A DNA stretch of 30,385 bases. It comes from Halovulum sp039190275. Its GTDB lineage: Bacteria > Pseudomonadota > Alphaproteobacteria > Rhodobacterales > Rhodobacteraceae. The notes below the pieces were generated by a model that saw nothing but the letters and a program-made list of their open reading frames with translations, had not been told where the DNA came from and searched no databases. The DNA is taken from positions 1 to 30,385 of the forward strand of contig JBCCYF010000048.1 in the NCBI GenBank assembly GCA_039190275.1. The letters run 5' to 3'. Within the stretch, counting starts at the first letter, position 1, and each line of letters starts with the position of its first letter. The position numbers were made by a program, and so were the translations under genes. This document shows, piece after piece, positions 14,984-23,715 of this stretch.

Positions 14984-16450
14984 TCAGATCTCCAGCAGTC
15001 GGTTGATCATCTGATCAACGGTTGAGAGTACCAGTGCGTTAGCGGCATAGGCCTGTTCCACTTGCAAAAGTTCCTGAAGCTCGCGGTCGGTATCTACGCC
15101 CGAGGTGGCAACTTCGCTATCGCGGAATGACTGATTGAGCGTAGCGGCATAGGTCACATTTGCCTCCGCGGTTTCGGCCTGGGTTGCGACCGTACCCGTC
15201 AGCCCGGCAGCCCATGCAGCGATACCGCCCGCGCCGGTAAAGCCCAGTGCGAGTGAGGGCGCACGAGGTGTCGTCGCCGCTGTCGAAAGTGACGCGAGCA
15301 GCGCACCGTCACCGGTCAGCCCCGGTGCCGCGGCACCAAGACCGTCACGCAAGCGCCACACGGCGCCGCCCGCATCGGGGTCGACCGCAGCGTTCAAGCC
15401 GAGACGACCAGCAAGGCCGGCAAGGTTTAACGGGTCATACGCGGCGCCATCGTCGGTGAACAACCCTGCGTCCCCGGCAGCCCTGGTCGCATCGATGGCT
15501 GGATCCTGGAATCGCTCGACGAGGTCTTCTGCAAGGAGATCGAGCTGATCGGCAAAGGTGGGCAGCGTCTGGTCGCGGGTGATGAAGAGCGCACCAAGCG
15601 AGCCCCCGTCCATCACACCCGATCCGTCAGTTGAACCGACGCTGGCATCCAGCCCGCCCAAGGTGAGCCCGGAAAGCGCCGTTGAGGCAAGCGTCATATC
15701 CTGGGTGATCAGTGGGGTTGCTGTAAATCCAACCTCCGCAGCGCGACCGTCAAGGAGTGTCCCGCCATTTGCGGTGAAGAGCGCAACCTCGCCCGTGTTT
15801 CGTGTAACCTCCCTGATTGGGACGATACCCGATATTTCGTCGATCAAGCCTTTGCGAAGATCCATGAGCCCGGTCGTGTCGGCACCTGAAACGGTCAGGC
15901 TCACAATCTGGCCGTTGATCTCCTCGATCGACGCGAGGTTTTCATTCAGGGTGTTCACCAATCGCGCGATATCCCCGTCCGCCTGTGCCCTGAGGTCCTG
16001 GGTTTCACTGGCCAGGCCGCTGATCTTGTCGACGAGGCGGTCTGCGCTGGTTACCGCACTTGACAGCCGGGGATCCGAATTCGGTTCGTTGGCGGCAGCA
16101 GTCAGCGCAATCTCCAGATCGGCCGCAAGTTCAGCCAGAGCAGTTGCCGAACCTGGAACGCCCATTGCATTGCTGAGGGTTGAAAGTGGACCTGACGCGG
16201 CCGTCTCAGCCCCCAGAGAGGCGTCGGATAACCTGCGGTTGGCGATTGCGGCGGTGTCCTGGACAAGGGTAACACCAAGAACGCGCACGCCATCGCCCTG
16301 GCCCGAAAGTACCGCCGCCCCAAGTTCTGCCGCGCGACGCGTGTATCCCGGTGTCTGCGCATTTGCGATGTTGTTGGAAATGAGGTCGGCGCGCTTTGCG
16401 CTTGCCCCCAGGCCGCCAACCGCGTTTGACAATGCAGAAGAAAGAGACAT
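14984..16450 (-). CDS. flgK: Hook-filament junction protein FlgK
   Basis: The first junction protein (HAP1), 488 residues, placed at the hook end and needed for filament assembly. The N-terminus SLSSALSNAVGGLGASAKRA followed by DLISNNIANAQTPGYTRR is the flagellar rod/hook signature (ANxxTPGYxRR). The C-terminal helix has DTDRELQELLQVEQAYAANA and then LVLSTVDQMINRLLEI, the typical FlgK/FlgE closing motif. The middle, AEDLVERFQDPAIDATRAAG, resembles other alphaproteobacterial FlgK. It lies 28 bases downstream of flgE on the same strand. Confidence 0.96.
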   Translation of the reverse strand: MSLSSALSNAVGGLGASAKRADLISNNIANAQTPGYTRRAAELGAAVLSGQGDGVRVLGVTLVQDTAAIANRRLSDASLGAETAASGPLSTLSNAMGVPGSATALAELAADLEIALTAAANEPNSDPRLSSAVTSADRLVDKISGLASETQDLRAQADGDIARLVNTLNENLASIEEINGQIVSLTVSGADTTGLMDLRKGLIDEISGIVPIREVTRNTGEVALFTANGGTLLDGRAAEVGFTATPLITQDMTLASTALSGLTLGGLDASVGSTDGSGVMDGGSLGALFITRDQTLPTFADQLDLLAEDLVERFQDPAIDATRAAGDAGLFTDDGAAYDPLNLAGLAGRLGLNAAVDPDAGGAVWRLRDGLGAAAPGLTGDGALLASLSTAATTPRAPSLALGFTGAGGIAAWAAGLTGTVATQAETAEANVTYAATLNQSFRDSEVATSGVDTDRELQELLQVEQAYAANALVLSTVDQMINRLLEI

Positions 16451-16478
16451 GGTTAATAGCCTTTAAGATGCCGCGCCG

Positions 16479-17777
16479 CTATCGCTTGAGGTTGGTCGTT
16501 TCCTGAAGCATTTCGTCGACCGTTCGGATTACGGATGCGTTTGAAGAATAGGCGCGCTGGGTTTCGATCAGCTGGGTCAATTCGTTGGCGATATCTGCGG
16601 TGCTTTCTTCGCGTGCGAAACTGATCAGTTCTCCTGTGGGGCCGTCACCGGCATCCCAAAAGAACACACCGCCGCTTTCACTTGAAACCGAGAACGCCTG
16701 ATTGTCCTGTGCGTCCAGACCATTCAGATTTGCTACGTTCGCGACTGGCACCTGATAGATCACGCGGTTAAATCCGCTGTCATAGGTAGCCACCACAAAC
16801 CCCTCGCTATCAACCGAGACGCCGGCCAGTGTTCCAACCGCCGCGCCGTTCTTCGTCACGCCACTTGGTGCAAATTCCGCCGACAGCTGGGTCAGGTTAC
16901 TGCCACCCAGCGGCGTCCCAATGTTTAGATCAATGCCGCCACGCAGGGCGGTTACCCCAAGGACACCTGTGGTGGCGTCCCAGGTCCCGGTCACCGGCGT
17001 TACGTTCAGGATCTGACCGCCCGACCCGGTGGTGTCGTCAAATTCTATGTCAAACTGACCGATAACCAGACCACCCTGAGCCTGATCAGTGACCTCAAGC
17101 CGCCAGGTATTGGACTGACCGGGCCCGGCGACATCGGGTGTGAACGTTGAAACCAGCGTCTGTGAAGCCCCGACGTTGTCAAAATACTCCGTCGAAATGG
17201 TCAGCGGTGTCCCAGCGGCCCCTGCCTGCGTCGCCGCAGCGGGAAGGTTGGCGCCCAAGGTAATCTCTGTCGTGGGCGAGGCCGCAAACTGGTTCCTGTT
17301 CACAACGATGGGTTCAAGCCCGGCGGCACTGTCGCGCGGCTGTGTCGGGATATCGCCGGATGGATCGGCGGGCCAGCCCATCAGGACCAGACCAGCCTCA
17401 TTGACCAGAAGCCCATCGGAATTCGGTCGGAAGGATCCTGTACTGGTCAGCAGAAGCGGGTAGGTCGCATCCGGTGTGTCGGCATTCTCGATGTTTGTGA
17501 CCGGCAGCATACCCCGCCCGCCGATTGCCAGATCAGTCGGGTTATCGGTGGAGACCAGCGATCCCTGCGAATCGATTTCCCGAAAGGCGTCGATCCGCAC
17601 CCCCCCGGCAGCATAGGTTCCCTGACGCTGCGAAATGACAACCGAGCTGAAGTCCACATCAGCGCGCTTGTACCCGTAAGTGCTTGAATTTGCGATGTTA
17701 TCAGAGATCGTCGCAAGCTTACTTGCATTCGCGGCCAAACCGCTGACACCAGCGTTGAGGGAGGAGGAGATGCTCAT
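16479..17777 (-). CDS. flgE: Flagellar hook protein FlgE
   Basis: The main subunit of the hook, the universal joint outside the outer membrane. The protein has 432 residues. The start MSISSSLNAGVSGLAANASK leads into ISDNIANSSTYGYKRADVDF, the rod/hook signature. The centre has the FlgE D2-type region (LTSTGSFRPNSDGLLVNEAG, LVLMGWPAD). The C-terminus ANELTQLIETQRAYSSNASV closes with IRTVDEMLQETTNLKR. The start at 17777 has AGGAAAGGA about 7 bases upstream; the frame reaching 17843 would add 22 residues of unrelated sequence. A CtrA-like box lies about 75 bases upstream, so this is probably the first gene of the flgEKLI transcript. Confidence 0.95.
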   Translation of the reverse strand: MSISSSLNAGVSGLAANASKLATISDNIANSSTYGYKRADVDFSSVVISQRQGTYAAGGVRIDAFREIDSQGSLVSTDNPTDLAIGGRGMLPVTNIENADTPDATYPLLLTSTGSFRPNSDGLLVNEAGLVLMGWPADPSGDIPTQPRDSAAGLEPIVVNRNQFAASPTTEITLGANLPAAATQAGAAGTPLTISTEYFDNVGASQTLVSTFTPDVAGPGQSNTWRLEVTDQAQGGLVIGQFDIEFDDTTGSGGQILNVTPVTGTWDATTGVLGVTALRGGIDLNIGTPLGGSNLTQLSAEFAPSGVTKNGAAVGTLAGVSVDSEGFVVATYDSGFNRVIYQVPVANVANLNGLDAQDNQAFSVSSESGGVFFWDAGDGPTGELISFAREESTADIANELTQLIETQRAYSSNASVIRTVDEMLQETTNLKR

Positions 17778-17849
17778 TCTTGATCCTTTCCTAAGGGTCA
17801 GGCCGTGATGGCGCCACCCAATTTCGAGGCTTTTGTGCGGCATTGGGTA

Positions 17850-17864
17850 TTAACAGGCCGCTAA
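17850..17864 (-). promoter_or_regulatory. CtrA-like box upstream of flgE
   Basis: Read on the minus strand the site is TTAG-CGGCCTG-TTAA, one mismatch from the CtrA consensus TTAA-N7-TTAA. It lies 73-87 bases upstream of the flgE start, in the 105-base gap between motB and flgE. CtrA is known to control motility in Roseobacter-group bacteria. The second such box near fliM strengthens the reading. Confidence 0.55.
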
Positions 17865-17882
17865 AGCTAAAATGCGGTCCGG

Positions 17883-18710
17883 TTACCCGGCCGTGGTCAG
17901 CAGGATGACCTCGGTGCGGCGATTCCGAATATCCAGCGGGTCTTCGTAAGATGGTGCGCGGTCGGCCTCGCCCGCGACGCGGGCAAAGCGCACCGGAAGC
18001 ACCCCGGCGTCGGCCAGAATGGCCTGGGAAATCAGCGCCCGTGCACTGGTCAGTTGAAATTCGGGTTCACCCGGGCGGGTGATTGTGTTCGCGTTCATAT
18101 GGTTATCCACAGCAACCGCATTGCCGACGCCGCCGATGACCTCGCCTATCATGGTCATCAATGCGAGAAAGCGGGCGGTTGGCTCGGCACCTGAGCCATT
18201 GAACAACGGGCTGCCTGGAAGCTCGGCAACTTCGATCACCAGGCCTTCGTCGGTGCGCCGCATGCGGACATGCTGCGCCATTGCATCGGCAATATCACTT
18301 TCGCCCATACGGGCCACCAATGCGTCGGCAACGCCCTGCAAGGCGGCATCCTCGGCCGCGGTTTGATCGGCGCCGCTATCACCTCGTGCCTTACGGGCAT
18401 CGGTCGGGTTCTCATCCGATGCGCCCTTCCCATCAAGCGGCTTGATTTCTTCCGAGGTCACGGAACTCCCGGCAAAAGGGCCCGCCCCGCCGCCCGAGGT
18501 GCGATGCACGGCAATCGTCGGGCTGAAGTAGTCCGCCAGACCCTTGCGCTGTTCCTCGGTGGTCGCGTTGAGCAGCCACATCAGAAGAAAAAACGCCATC
18601 ATGGCCGTCACAAAGTCGGCATAGGCCACTTTCCAGGCGCCGCCGTGATGGCCGCCACCCTTAACGACCTTGCGGCGAATGATAATTGGCCGTTTCTCTT
18701 CGTCAGCCAT
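17883..18710 (-). CDS. motB: Flagellar motor stator protein MotB
   Basis: A 275-residue stator subunit that anchors MotA/MotB to peptidoglycan and carries protons. Residues 1-26 are a basic cytoplasmic tail (KRPIIIRRKVVKGGGHHGG). One membrane segment follows (about 27-48, AWKVAYADFVTAMMAFFLLM) with the essential proton-binding Asp at residue 32, the same number as in E. coli. The C-terminal OmpA-like domain contains LTSARALISQAI and, near the end, DPLDIRNRRTEVILL. The partner MotA is not in the window. It is divergent from fliM and shares a 154-base intergenic region with it. Confidence 0.95.
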   Translation of the reverse strand: MADEEKRPIIIRRKVVKGGGHHGGAWKVAYADFVTAMMAFFLLMWLLNATTEEQRKGLADYFSPTIAVHRTSGGGAGPFAGSSVTSEEIKPLDGKGASDENPTDARKARGDSGADQTAAEDAALQGVADALVARMGESDIADAMAQHVRMRRTDEGLVIEVAELPGSPLFNGSGAEPTARFLALMTMIGEVIGGVGNAVAVDNHMNANTITRPGEPEFQLTSARALISQAILADAGVLPVRFARVAGEADRAPSYEDPLDIRNRRTEVILLTTAG

Positions 18711-18801
18711 GCCGGTCCCCTTCGTTTGACACTCCCAGGAAACGGCATAGCGCGTCGCACTTTGGGCTTGGTTACCGACACACCCTAAAATCGTGTTCTG
18801 G

Positions 18802-18816
18802 TTAACGAAATTTCAA
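18802..18816 (+). promoter_or_regulatory. CtrA-like box between motB and fliM
   Basis: TTAA (18802-18805), seven bases, then TCAA (18813-18816): one mismatch from TTAA-N7-TTAA. It lies 49-63 bases upstream of the fliM start and about 92 bases upstream of motB on the other strand, so it could serve either gene. Together with the box at 17850 it suggests one regulator for the flagellar block. Confidence 0.45.
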
Positions 18817-18864
18817 GGCTGGAGGCCCACTACCGGCCCGGTGCCAGGCGACAGGAGGTGCGGT

Positions 18865-19866
18865 ATGTCGGCAGAAGGTGCGGTTCTAGAACGCAAGCTC
18901 AGCAGCCGCAGGGTCGGCCGTTCACCGCTGCCCGAACTCGAACTGATTGGCGAGAACTTTGGCCGCGTGCTTGAGGACCACCTGCGCCCGATCCTCAAGG
19001 CCACCGTCGGCGCCCTGATTCTGGATTGCGAGGTGACCAAGCTCGCGGATGTTCTCGATCGCATCCCGGTGCCGTCCATGCTGGGGCTTATCGAGAGTGA
19101 CAGCACCGACAGGATGGGTCTGGTCAACCTGGGCTCGGACCTTGTCTACCACATCGTCGATATGCGCATGGGCGGTGACGGTGCGCAGGCCCCGCAGCCC
19201 ACCACGCGCAGTTTCTCGGCAATCGACGCCCAGCTGTGTATGGATGTTTTCGATGCCATCCTGGTGAGCTTTTCCAAGGCAATCGAAGAGAGTTTGGGTG
19301 TACCGTTCGATACCGTGTTCCGCATCGCCGGACACAAGCAGGACATCAACACCGTGCGGATTGCGCCAAAATCAGCGGATGTGATGCTGATCAGCGCAAG
19401 TCTGGATATTGGCGAGGCGGCTCGCTCGGGCGATTTCGAGCTGATCATGCCCCTGTCCATTCTCGATGTGGTTCGTGCGTCGATCATGCAGTCGAGTGTG
19501 ACCGAGCTGGTTTCACCCAACGACCTGTGGCTTCTTCAGATGCGGCAGTGCGCGGCCGAGGCAGAGGTGCCGCTGCACGGAGTGCTGCATCGTGTCACCA
19601 TGCCGCTAAACCACATCGAGAACCTTTCCGTGGGGGAGGTTTTGCCCGTGCCCCGAACTGCCCTCACGCAGGTTGAACTCACCCAGGCCATCGGGACTGA
19701 ACATGAAAGCGGACTGGCCACAGGGCGTCTGGGAAGTTTCGACGGTGAAAAAGTGCTCAAGCTCACCGACGCCCCCCCGGATGAAGTCAAAGACAGCTTG
19801 GAAAAGCTCATATATCCAAAGCCGGGGGCGGCGGCTCAGCCTGCGTCGTCCGAACCACCGGAATAG
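18865..19866 (+). CDS. fliM: Flagellar motor switch protein FliM
   Basis: A 333-residue C-ring protein that binds phosphorylated CheY and sets the direction or stopping of rotation. The middle domain shows MLGLIESDSTDRMGLVNLGS and IVDMRMGGDG, which corresponds to the FliM GGxG loop, then FSAIDAQLCMDVFDAI. The C-terminal SpoA-like domain follows (DLWLLQMRQCAAEAEVPLHG, NLSVGEVLPVPRTALTQVEL). The usual N-terminal CheY-binding peptide is not obvious; the first 20 residues are poorly conserved. The start at 18865 is chosen for AGGAGG just upstream. Its 3' end overlaps the convergent P1 hydrolase gene by 31 bases. Confidence 0.9.
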   Translation: MSAEGAVLERKLSSRRVGRSPLPELELIGENFGRVLEDHLRPILKATVGALILDCEVTKLADVLDRIPVPSMLGLIESDSTDRMGLVNLGSDLVYHIVDMRMGGDGAQAPQPTTRSFSAIDAQLCMDVFDAILVSFSKAIEESLGVPFDTVFRIAGHKQDINTVRIAPKSADVMLISASLDIGEAARSGDFELIMPLSILDVVRASIMQSSVTELVSPNDLWLLQMRQCAAEAEVPLHGVLHRVTMPLNHIENLSVGEVLPVPRTALTQVELTQAIGTEHESGLATGRLGSFDGEKVLKLTDAPPDEVKDSLEKLIYPKPGAAAQPASSEPPE

Positions 19867-20849
19867 CAGGGCTTCCGGTCGCCAGGAGCGGGCGTCGCCA
19901 GGTAAACGGCCCGGGCGACAGCCCGCGCGAGCACGGTGGCCGCTGCATGGCCCAGAACCAACGGGTCGGCGCGGGCATCCACCAACGGCCGCGCACCGGT
20001 CGAGACCGCAAAGACCAGATCGCCATCGAATGGTGTGTGAGACGGCACGATAGCGCGCGCCAGCCCATCCTGCGCGGCCACTGCCATGCGCGTCAGCCCG
20101 GCTTTGTCGAGGTCGGCATCCGTGGCAACGATCGCGATCGACGTATTGGCCCCATCTTCCAGGCCCTGGGTTACCTTGGTGTCCGACAGAACCAGCGGGC
20201 GCGGCGTCTGTGCAGTCGGTCCGCGCCCGCCAAACTCCGCGCCCACTTCCCATGGGGCGGCCCAGAAGTCGCGACTGTCGGGCAGCGTGACGCATCCCAC
20301 CGGGTTCGCCGCCACCAGCGCCCCAACCGTAAATCCCTGCTCAATGACCGCCGACGCCGAACCGAGGCCGCCTTTCAGACGTGCTGTGGTAGCTCCGGTT
20401 CCAGCCCCGGCCGTTCCCAGATCAAAATGATCCGCAGCAGCCGCAATGGCCTGGGATCCCATCACAGGGTAGGGATTGTCTGACCAATTTTTCTGACCCC
20501 CGTTGCTTAGATCAAACAGGATCGCGGCCGGTACGATCGGGACACGGGCCGGACCGACAGGAAAGCCGCGCCCGGCCAACCGCAAATGGTTCATTACGCC
20601 GCCGGCCGCCTCCAGTCCAAATGCCGATCCGCCGGCAAGCACCAATGCATCCACCTGCCGCACGGTCTTGTCCGCGGCCAGCAAGGCGAGTTCGCGAGTG
20701 CCCGGCGCACCGCCGCGCACGTCCACACCGGCAGCAAAAGCCGTGTCAGCGGTCAGCACCGTTACCCCCGACTTAAGGCGGTCGTCCTGGGCATTGCCCA
20801 CCCGCAGACCGGCAACATCGGTGATCAGGTTCAACGGCCCCGTTCGCAT
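19836..20849 (-). CDS. P1-family (DmpA/NylC-type) N-terminal-nucleophile hydrolase
   Basis: A 337-residue member of peptidase family S58/P1, which includes aminopeptidase DmpA, beta-peptidases and nylon-oligomer hydrolase NylC. These proteins cut themselves to free a Ser or Thr nucleophile. Here the likely site is Asn235-Thr236 in DGANTSIAIVATDADL, as in the NylC-like branch. Other family features are LITDVAGLRVGN at the start, VRGGAPGTRE, LAGGSAFGLEAAGGV, GAGTGATTARLKGGLGSAS and PSHTPFDGDLVFAVSTG. The ATG at 20849 overlaps the cupin stop as TGATG; the upstream extension of the frame is shadow. It probably hydrolyses a small amide or peptide. The substrate is unknown. Confidence 0.9.
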   Translation of the reverse strand: MRTGPLNLITDVAGLRVGNAQDDRLKSGVTVLTADTAFAAGVDVRGGAPGTRELALLAADKTVRQVDALVLAGGSAFGLEAAGGVMNHLRLAGRGFPVGPARVPIVPAAILFDLSNGGQKNWSDNPYPVMGSQAIAAAADHFDLGTAGAGTGATTARLKGGLGSASAVIEQGFTVGALVAANPVGCVTLPDSRDFWAAPWEVGAEFGGRGPTAQTPRPLVLSDTKVTQGLEDGANTSIAIVATDADLDKAGLTRMAVAAQDGLARAIVPSHTPFDGDLVFAVSTGARPLVDARADPLVLGHAAATVLARAVARAVYLATPAPGDRKPCYSGGSDDAG

Positions 20850-21202
20850 CAGATCGACGGTTTTGGCGCGGCAGTCGCTGGGTCGCCCGTGTTCGGCGTT
20901 CCCCGCGGCTCGATCAGCAGCACTTTCGCTTCCTGTATCGCTCGTGGCCTGTGCACGACCCCGGCGGGAACAACACATAGCTCCCCCGCGTGCAGCACCT
21001 GGGTCTGATCCTCCACATCCAGCAGAACCTCGCCCTCCAACACCAGAAAGAAATCATCGGTATCGGGATGGCTGTGAAACGGAAACTCACCCGCAAACTT
21101 CACGACCATGACCTCATTGTCATTGTAATGCGCGACAACCCGGGGCGACCAGTGGTCGGTGAACTGCGCGAGCTTTTCGTCCAGATTGACCTTGCGCGTC
21201 AT
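20849..21202 (-). CDS. Small single-domain cupin protein
   Basis: A 117-residue cupin barrel. The first metal motif is PFHSHPDTDDFFLVLEGEV (His43, His45, acidic Asp49/50 in place of the usual Glu), and the second is VVPAGVVHRPRA with His84. Such proteins can be isomerases, dioxygenases or sugar-binding regulators, and sequence alone does not decide. The ATG at 21202 overlaps the stop of the SDR gene (ATGA) and its stop overlaps the P1 hydrolase start. All three are therefore one translational unit and probably act on the same substrate. The last 15 residues are a low-complexity Pro/Ala tail. Confidence 0.85.
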   Translation of the reverse strand: MTRKVNLDEKLAQFTDHWSPRVVAHYNDNEVMVVKFAGEFPFHSHPDTDDFFLVLEGEVLLDVEDQTQVLHAGELCVVPAGVVHRPRAIQEAKVLLIEPRGTPNTGDPATAAPKPSI

Positions 21203-21939
21203 ATGCAACGGCCCCCATCCACTTCCATCGCGACCCCGGTGATCATCGACGCCTCCTCGGAACACAGAAATGCCGCCGCGTTCCCCAGATCCTCGGGCTG
21301 CGAGAAACGACCCAGAGGAATGGTCGCCAGAAACTGCGCCCGCCGTTCGGGCGTATCCTCGCCCAGGAAGCTTTTGAGCAGCGGAGTTTCTCCGGCGACG
21401 GGGTTCAGCGCATTGACCCGAATGCCATGCGGTGCCAGCTCAACCGCCATCGCCTTGGTCGCGGTGATCATCCAGCCCTTGGAGGCATTGTACCAATTCA
21501 GGTTGGGTCGGGGGCTCACCCCCGCGGTAGACGCGATGTTGAGAAAGACACCGGACCCGCGCGCTTTCATGGCAGGCACGAAATGAAGGGCAGAAAGGTA
21601 TACTGATTTGGCGTTTACCGCGAGCACCCGGTCAAAGTCCGCCTCAGCAACGCTTTCCATAGGTGCAGGCAGATGCGTGACACCGGCATTGTTAACCACA
21701 ATGTCTGGCGTCCCGAAGGCATCGGTGGCTGCTGCCGCCAAGTCGGCCATGCTGGCGCTGTCCGCCACATCGACGTGATGTGCCAGCGCGCCAACCTGGT
21801 CGGCGGCCTGACGGGCGGCCGCTGCATTGATATCGGCAATCATAACGGTTGCCCCTTCGGCCAGAAACTTTCCGACAATGCCCGCGCCAAACCCCGAGGC
21901 CCCGCCCGTTACGATGGCCGTTTTGCCGTCAAGCCGCAT
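21199..21939 (-). CDS. Short-chain dehydrogenase/reductase (FabG-like)
   Basis: A 246-residue classical SDR with TGGASGFGAG (NAD(P) motif, residues 11-20). DI in VMIADINAAA follows beta-2, which favours NAD. It also has NNAGV, the catalytic Ser in LNIASTAGVS, YNASK, and VDGGRCI at the end. It probably oxidises or reduces a hydroxyl group of a small metabolite; the substrate cannot be read from the sequence. It is coupled to the cupin by an ATGA overlap and lies 122 bases downstream of the aldehyde dehydrogenase on the same strand. GGAGTGGCGG stands upstream of the ATG. Confidence 0.9.
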   Translation of the reverse strand: MRLDGKTAIVTGGASGFGAGIVGKFLAEGATVMIADINAAAARQAADQVGALAHHVDVADSASMADLAAAATDAFGTPDIVVNNAGVTHLPAPMESVAEADFDRVLAVNAKSVYLSALHFVPAMKARGSGVFLNIASTAGVSPRPNLNWYNASKGWMITATKAMAVELAPHGIRVNALNPVAGETPLLKSFLGEDTPERRAQFLATIPLGRFSQPEDLGNAAAFLCSEEASMITGVAMEVDGGRCI

Positions 21940-22061
21940 CCGCCACTCCGATGTTCACCGCGCTGCGCGTCTGTTGATATGGCCGCACCGGGCATTGAAA
22001 ACCATCTATGAAGCCCGACGAAGGAGGCGGCCCATGCTGTTCTGCTGACGCCAGAAAAGGA

Positions 22062-23516
22062 TCATCCATGTCGGGTTGCCACGGTTTTCAGTTGTGAAAA
22101 TCCGTAGAGCGCCTCGAACCCCTTTTCCCGGCCGTGGCCGGATTTGCCGACGCCGCCAAAGGGCAGCTCGACACCACCGCCTGCCCCGTAGTTGTTGATG
22201 AAGACCTGACCGGCGCGAAGCGCCTGCGCCAGACGAAACTGACGCGCGCCATCAGCCGTCCAGACAGATGCAACCAGACCGTAGTCCGTCCCGTTCGCGA
22301 TGCGCAGCGCGTCGGCCTCATCATCGAACGGAAGCAGGACCTGAACAGGTCCGAACACCTCCTCCTGCGCGATGGGATCCGTAGGGCTTGCCGCGCGGAC
22401 GAGCGCTGGCGCCACATAGTGTCCGCCCATGGGCACATCGCCGAGCGGGCTGCGCGCAATGATCTGGGAGTGTGGAAGATCCTCCAGAAACCCTTCTACG
22501 ACCGCCTTTTGTCGGTCCGATACAAGCGGTCCGACATCGCAATCCTCAAGAGCGGGGCCAATTGTCAGCTTTCGATACGCGTCTGCCATCCGCTCGGCCA
22601 CGGTGTCAAAGACCGGCCTTTGAACAAGAATCCTGCTGGCCGCTGAACAGGTCTGCCCGGCATTCTGGACACCCGGACGCACCAGAAACGGCAGCGCTGC
22701 GTCCAGATCGGCGTCTTCAAAAACCAGTTGAGGACTTTTTCCGCCAAGCTCGAGCGTCACGGGCACGATATTGGCAGCGGCCGCCGCCTGGATCGCCGCA
22801 CCGACCGGCACCGACCCCGTAAAGGACAGATGGTCGACCTCTGCATGGGCGGCAAGCGCGGCACCCGCCTCGGCACCCAGACCGGTCACGACGTTGAGCG
22901 CGCCGTCGGGCAGACCGGCCTCCCGCGTGATGCGTGCAAAGGCCAGCGCGGTGAGGCATGCGTCTTCTGCCGGTTTAAGGACGCAGGCGTTGCCCATAGC
23001 AAGCGCTGCGCCCACCGACCGGCCGATGATCTGCATCGGATAATTCCAGGGGATGATGTGCCCCGTGACACCATGTGCTTGGCGCAGCGTGTACACCGTG
23101 TATCCGCCTTGGAACGGGATGGTTTCCCCGGTGATTTTGTCCGCGGCGCCCCCGTAAAACTCCATGTACCGCGCCAATGCCAGGGCATCCGCCCGTGCCT
23201 GGGACAGCGGTTTACCCACATCCAGCGCTTCCAGGCGCGCCAACTCATCCACCTGGGATTCAATCAGCCGGCCAAGGTCGAGGAGGATACGGCCCCGCTG
23301 AGACGCCGGCATCTGCCCCCATTCTCCCGCGCGCGCTGCCTTCGCGGCAGCAACGGCTGCATCAATATCCACCGCGGTGCCGCGCCCAATCTCGGCAATC
23401 TGCGCGCCGGTCGAAGGGTCAAAAACCGCCAATATCTGGTCAGTTGCCCGCCATGCGCCGCCGATCAGGATCAGCCGACTGTCAAACGGCGGGGTCTTTG
23501 GGTCGTGCCCGTCCAT
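22062..23516 (-). CDS. NAD(P)-dependent aldehyde dehydrogenase
   Basis: A 484-residue member of the ALDH superfamily of usual length, converting an aldehyde to its acid. Seen are IIPWNYPMQI, KPAEDACLTAL, LSFTGSVPVG, the general-base Glu in VTLELGGKSPQ, and the nucleophile Cys in NAGQTCSAASRI. The end motif is QVFINNYGAGGGVELPFGG with GKSGHGREKG. The start at 23516 is supported by GGAGG 6 bases upstream; the frame open to 24053 is antisense to uspA and is rejected. It is the first gene of a minus-strand cluster with SDR, cupin and P1 hydrolase, suggesting consecutive steps such as alcohol to aldehyde to acid. The true substrate is unknown. Confidence 0.92.
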   Translation of the reverse strand: MDGHDPKTPPFDSRLILIGGAWRATDQILAVFDPSTGAQIAEIGRGTAVDIDAAVAAAKAARAGEWGQMPASQRGRILLDLGRLIESQVDELARLEALDVGKPLSQARADALALARYMEFYGGAADKITGETIPFQGGYTVYTLRQAHGVTGHIIPWNYPMQIIGRSVGAALAMGNACVLKPAEDACLTALAFARITREAGLPDGALNVVTGLGAEAGAALAAHAEVDHLSFTGSVPVGAAIQAAAAANIVPVTLELGGKSPQLVFEDADLDAALPFLVRPGVQNAGQTCSAASRILVQRPVFDTVAERMADAYRKLTIGPALEDCDVGPLVSDRQKAVVEGFLEDLPHSQIIARSPLGDVPMGGHYVAPALVRAASPTDPIAQEEVFGPVQVLLPFDDEADALRIANGTDYGLVASVWTADGARQFRLAQALRAGQVFINNYGAGGGVELPFGGVGKSGHGREKGFEALYGFSQLKTVATRHG

Positions 23517-23715
23517 TCGGGGTCCTCCAAGCTTACCCCCCTGGCATATGCGCTTCGCCTCAATGGTGCAATCTGCTGGGATCGGGGATGATGCGCGGCA
23601 ATTTTCGATAGCAAAACCCAGATTTTCAAAAACAGTCCATGGCCAAGGTTGCACGGCTGCGCGCGATGGCGCAGGGTGGCGGTCGCTGTTTTGCCATGAT
23701 TTGGAAAGGTGGATC

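Noticed and set aside
15558..16466. 302-residue plus-strand frame opposite flgK
   Set aside because: Ser/Arg/Ala-rich shadow of flgK; the minus-strand frame has complete FlgK signatures.
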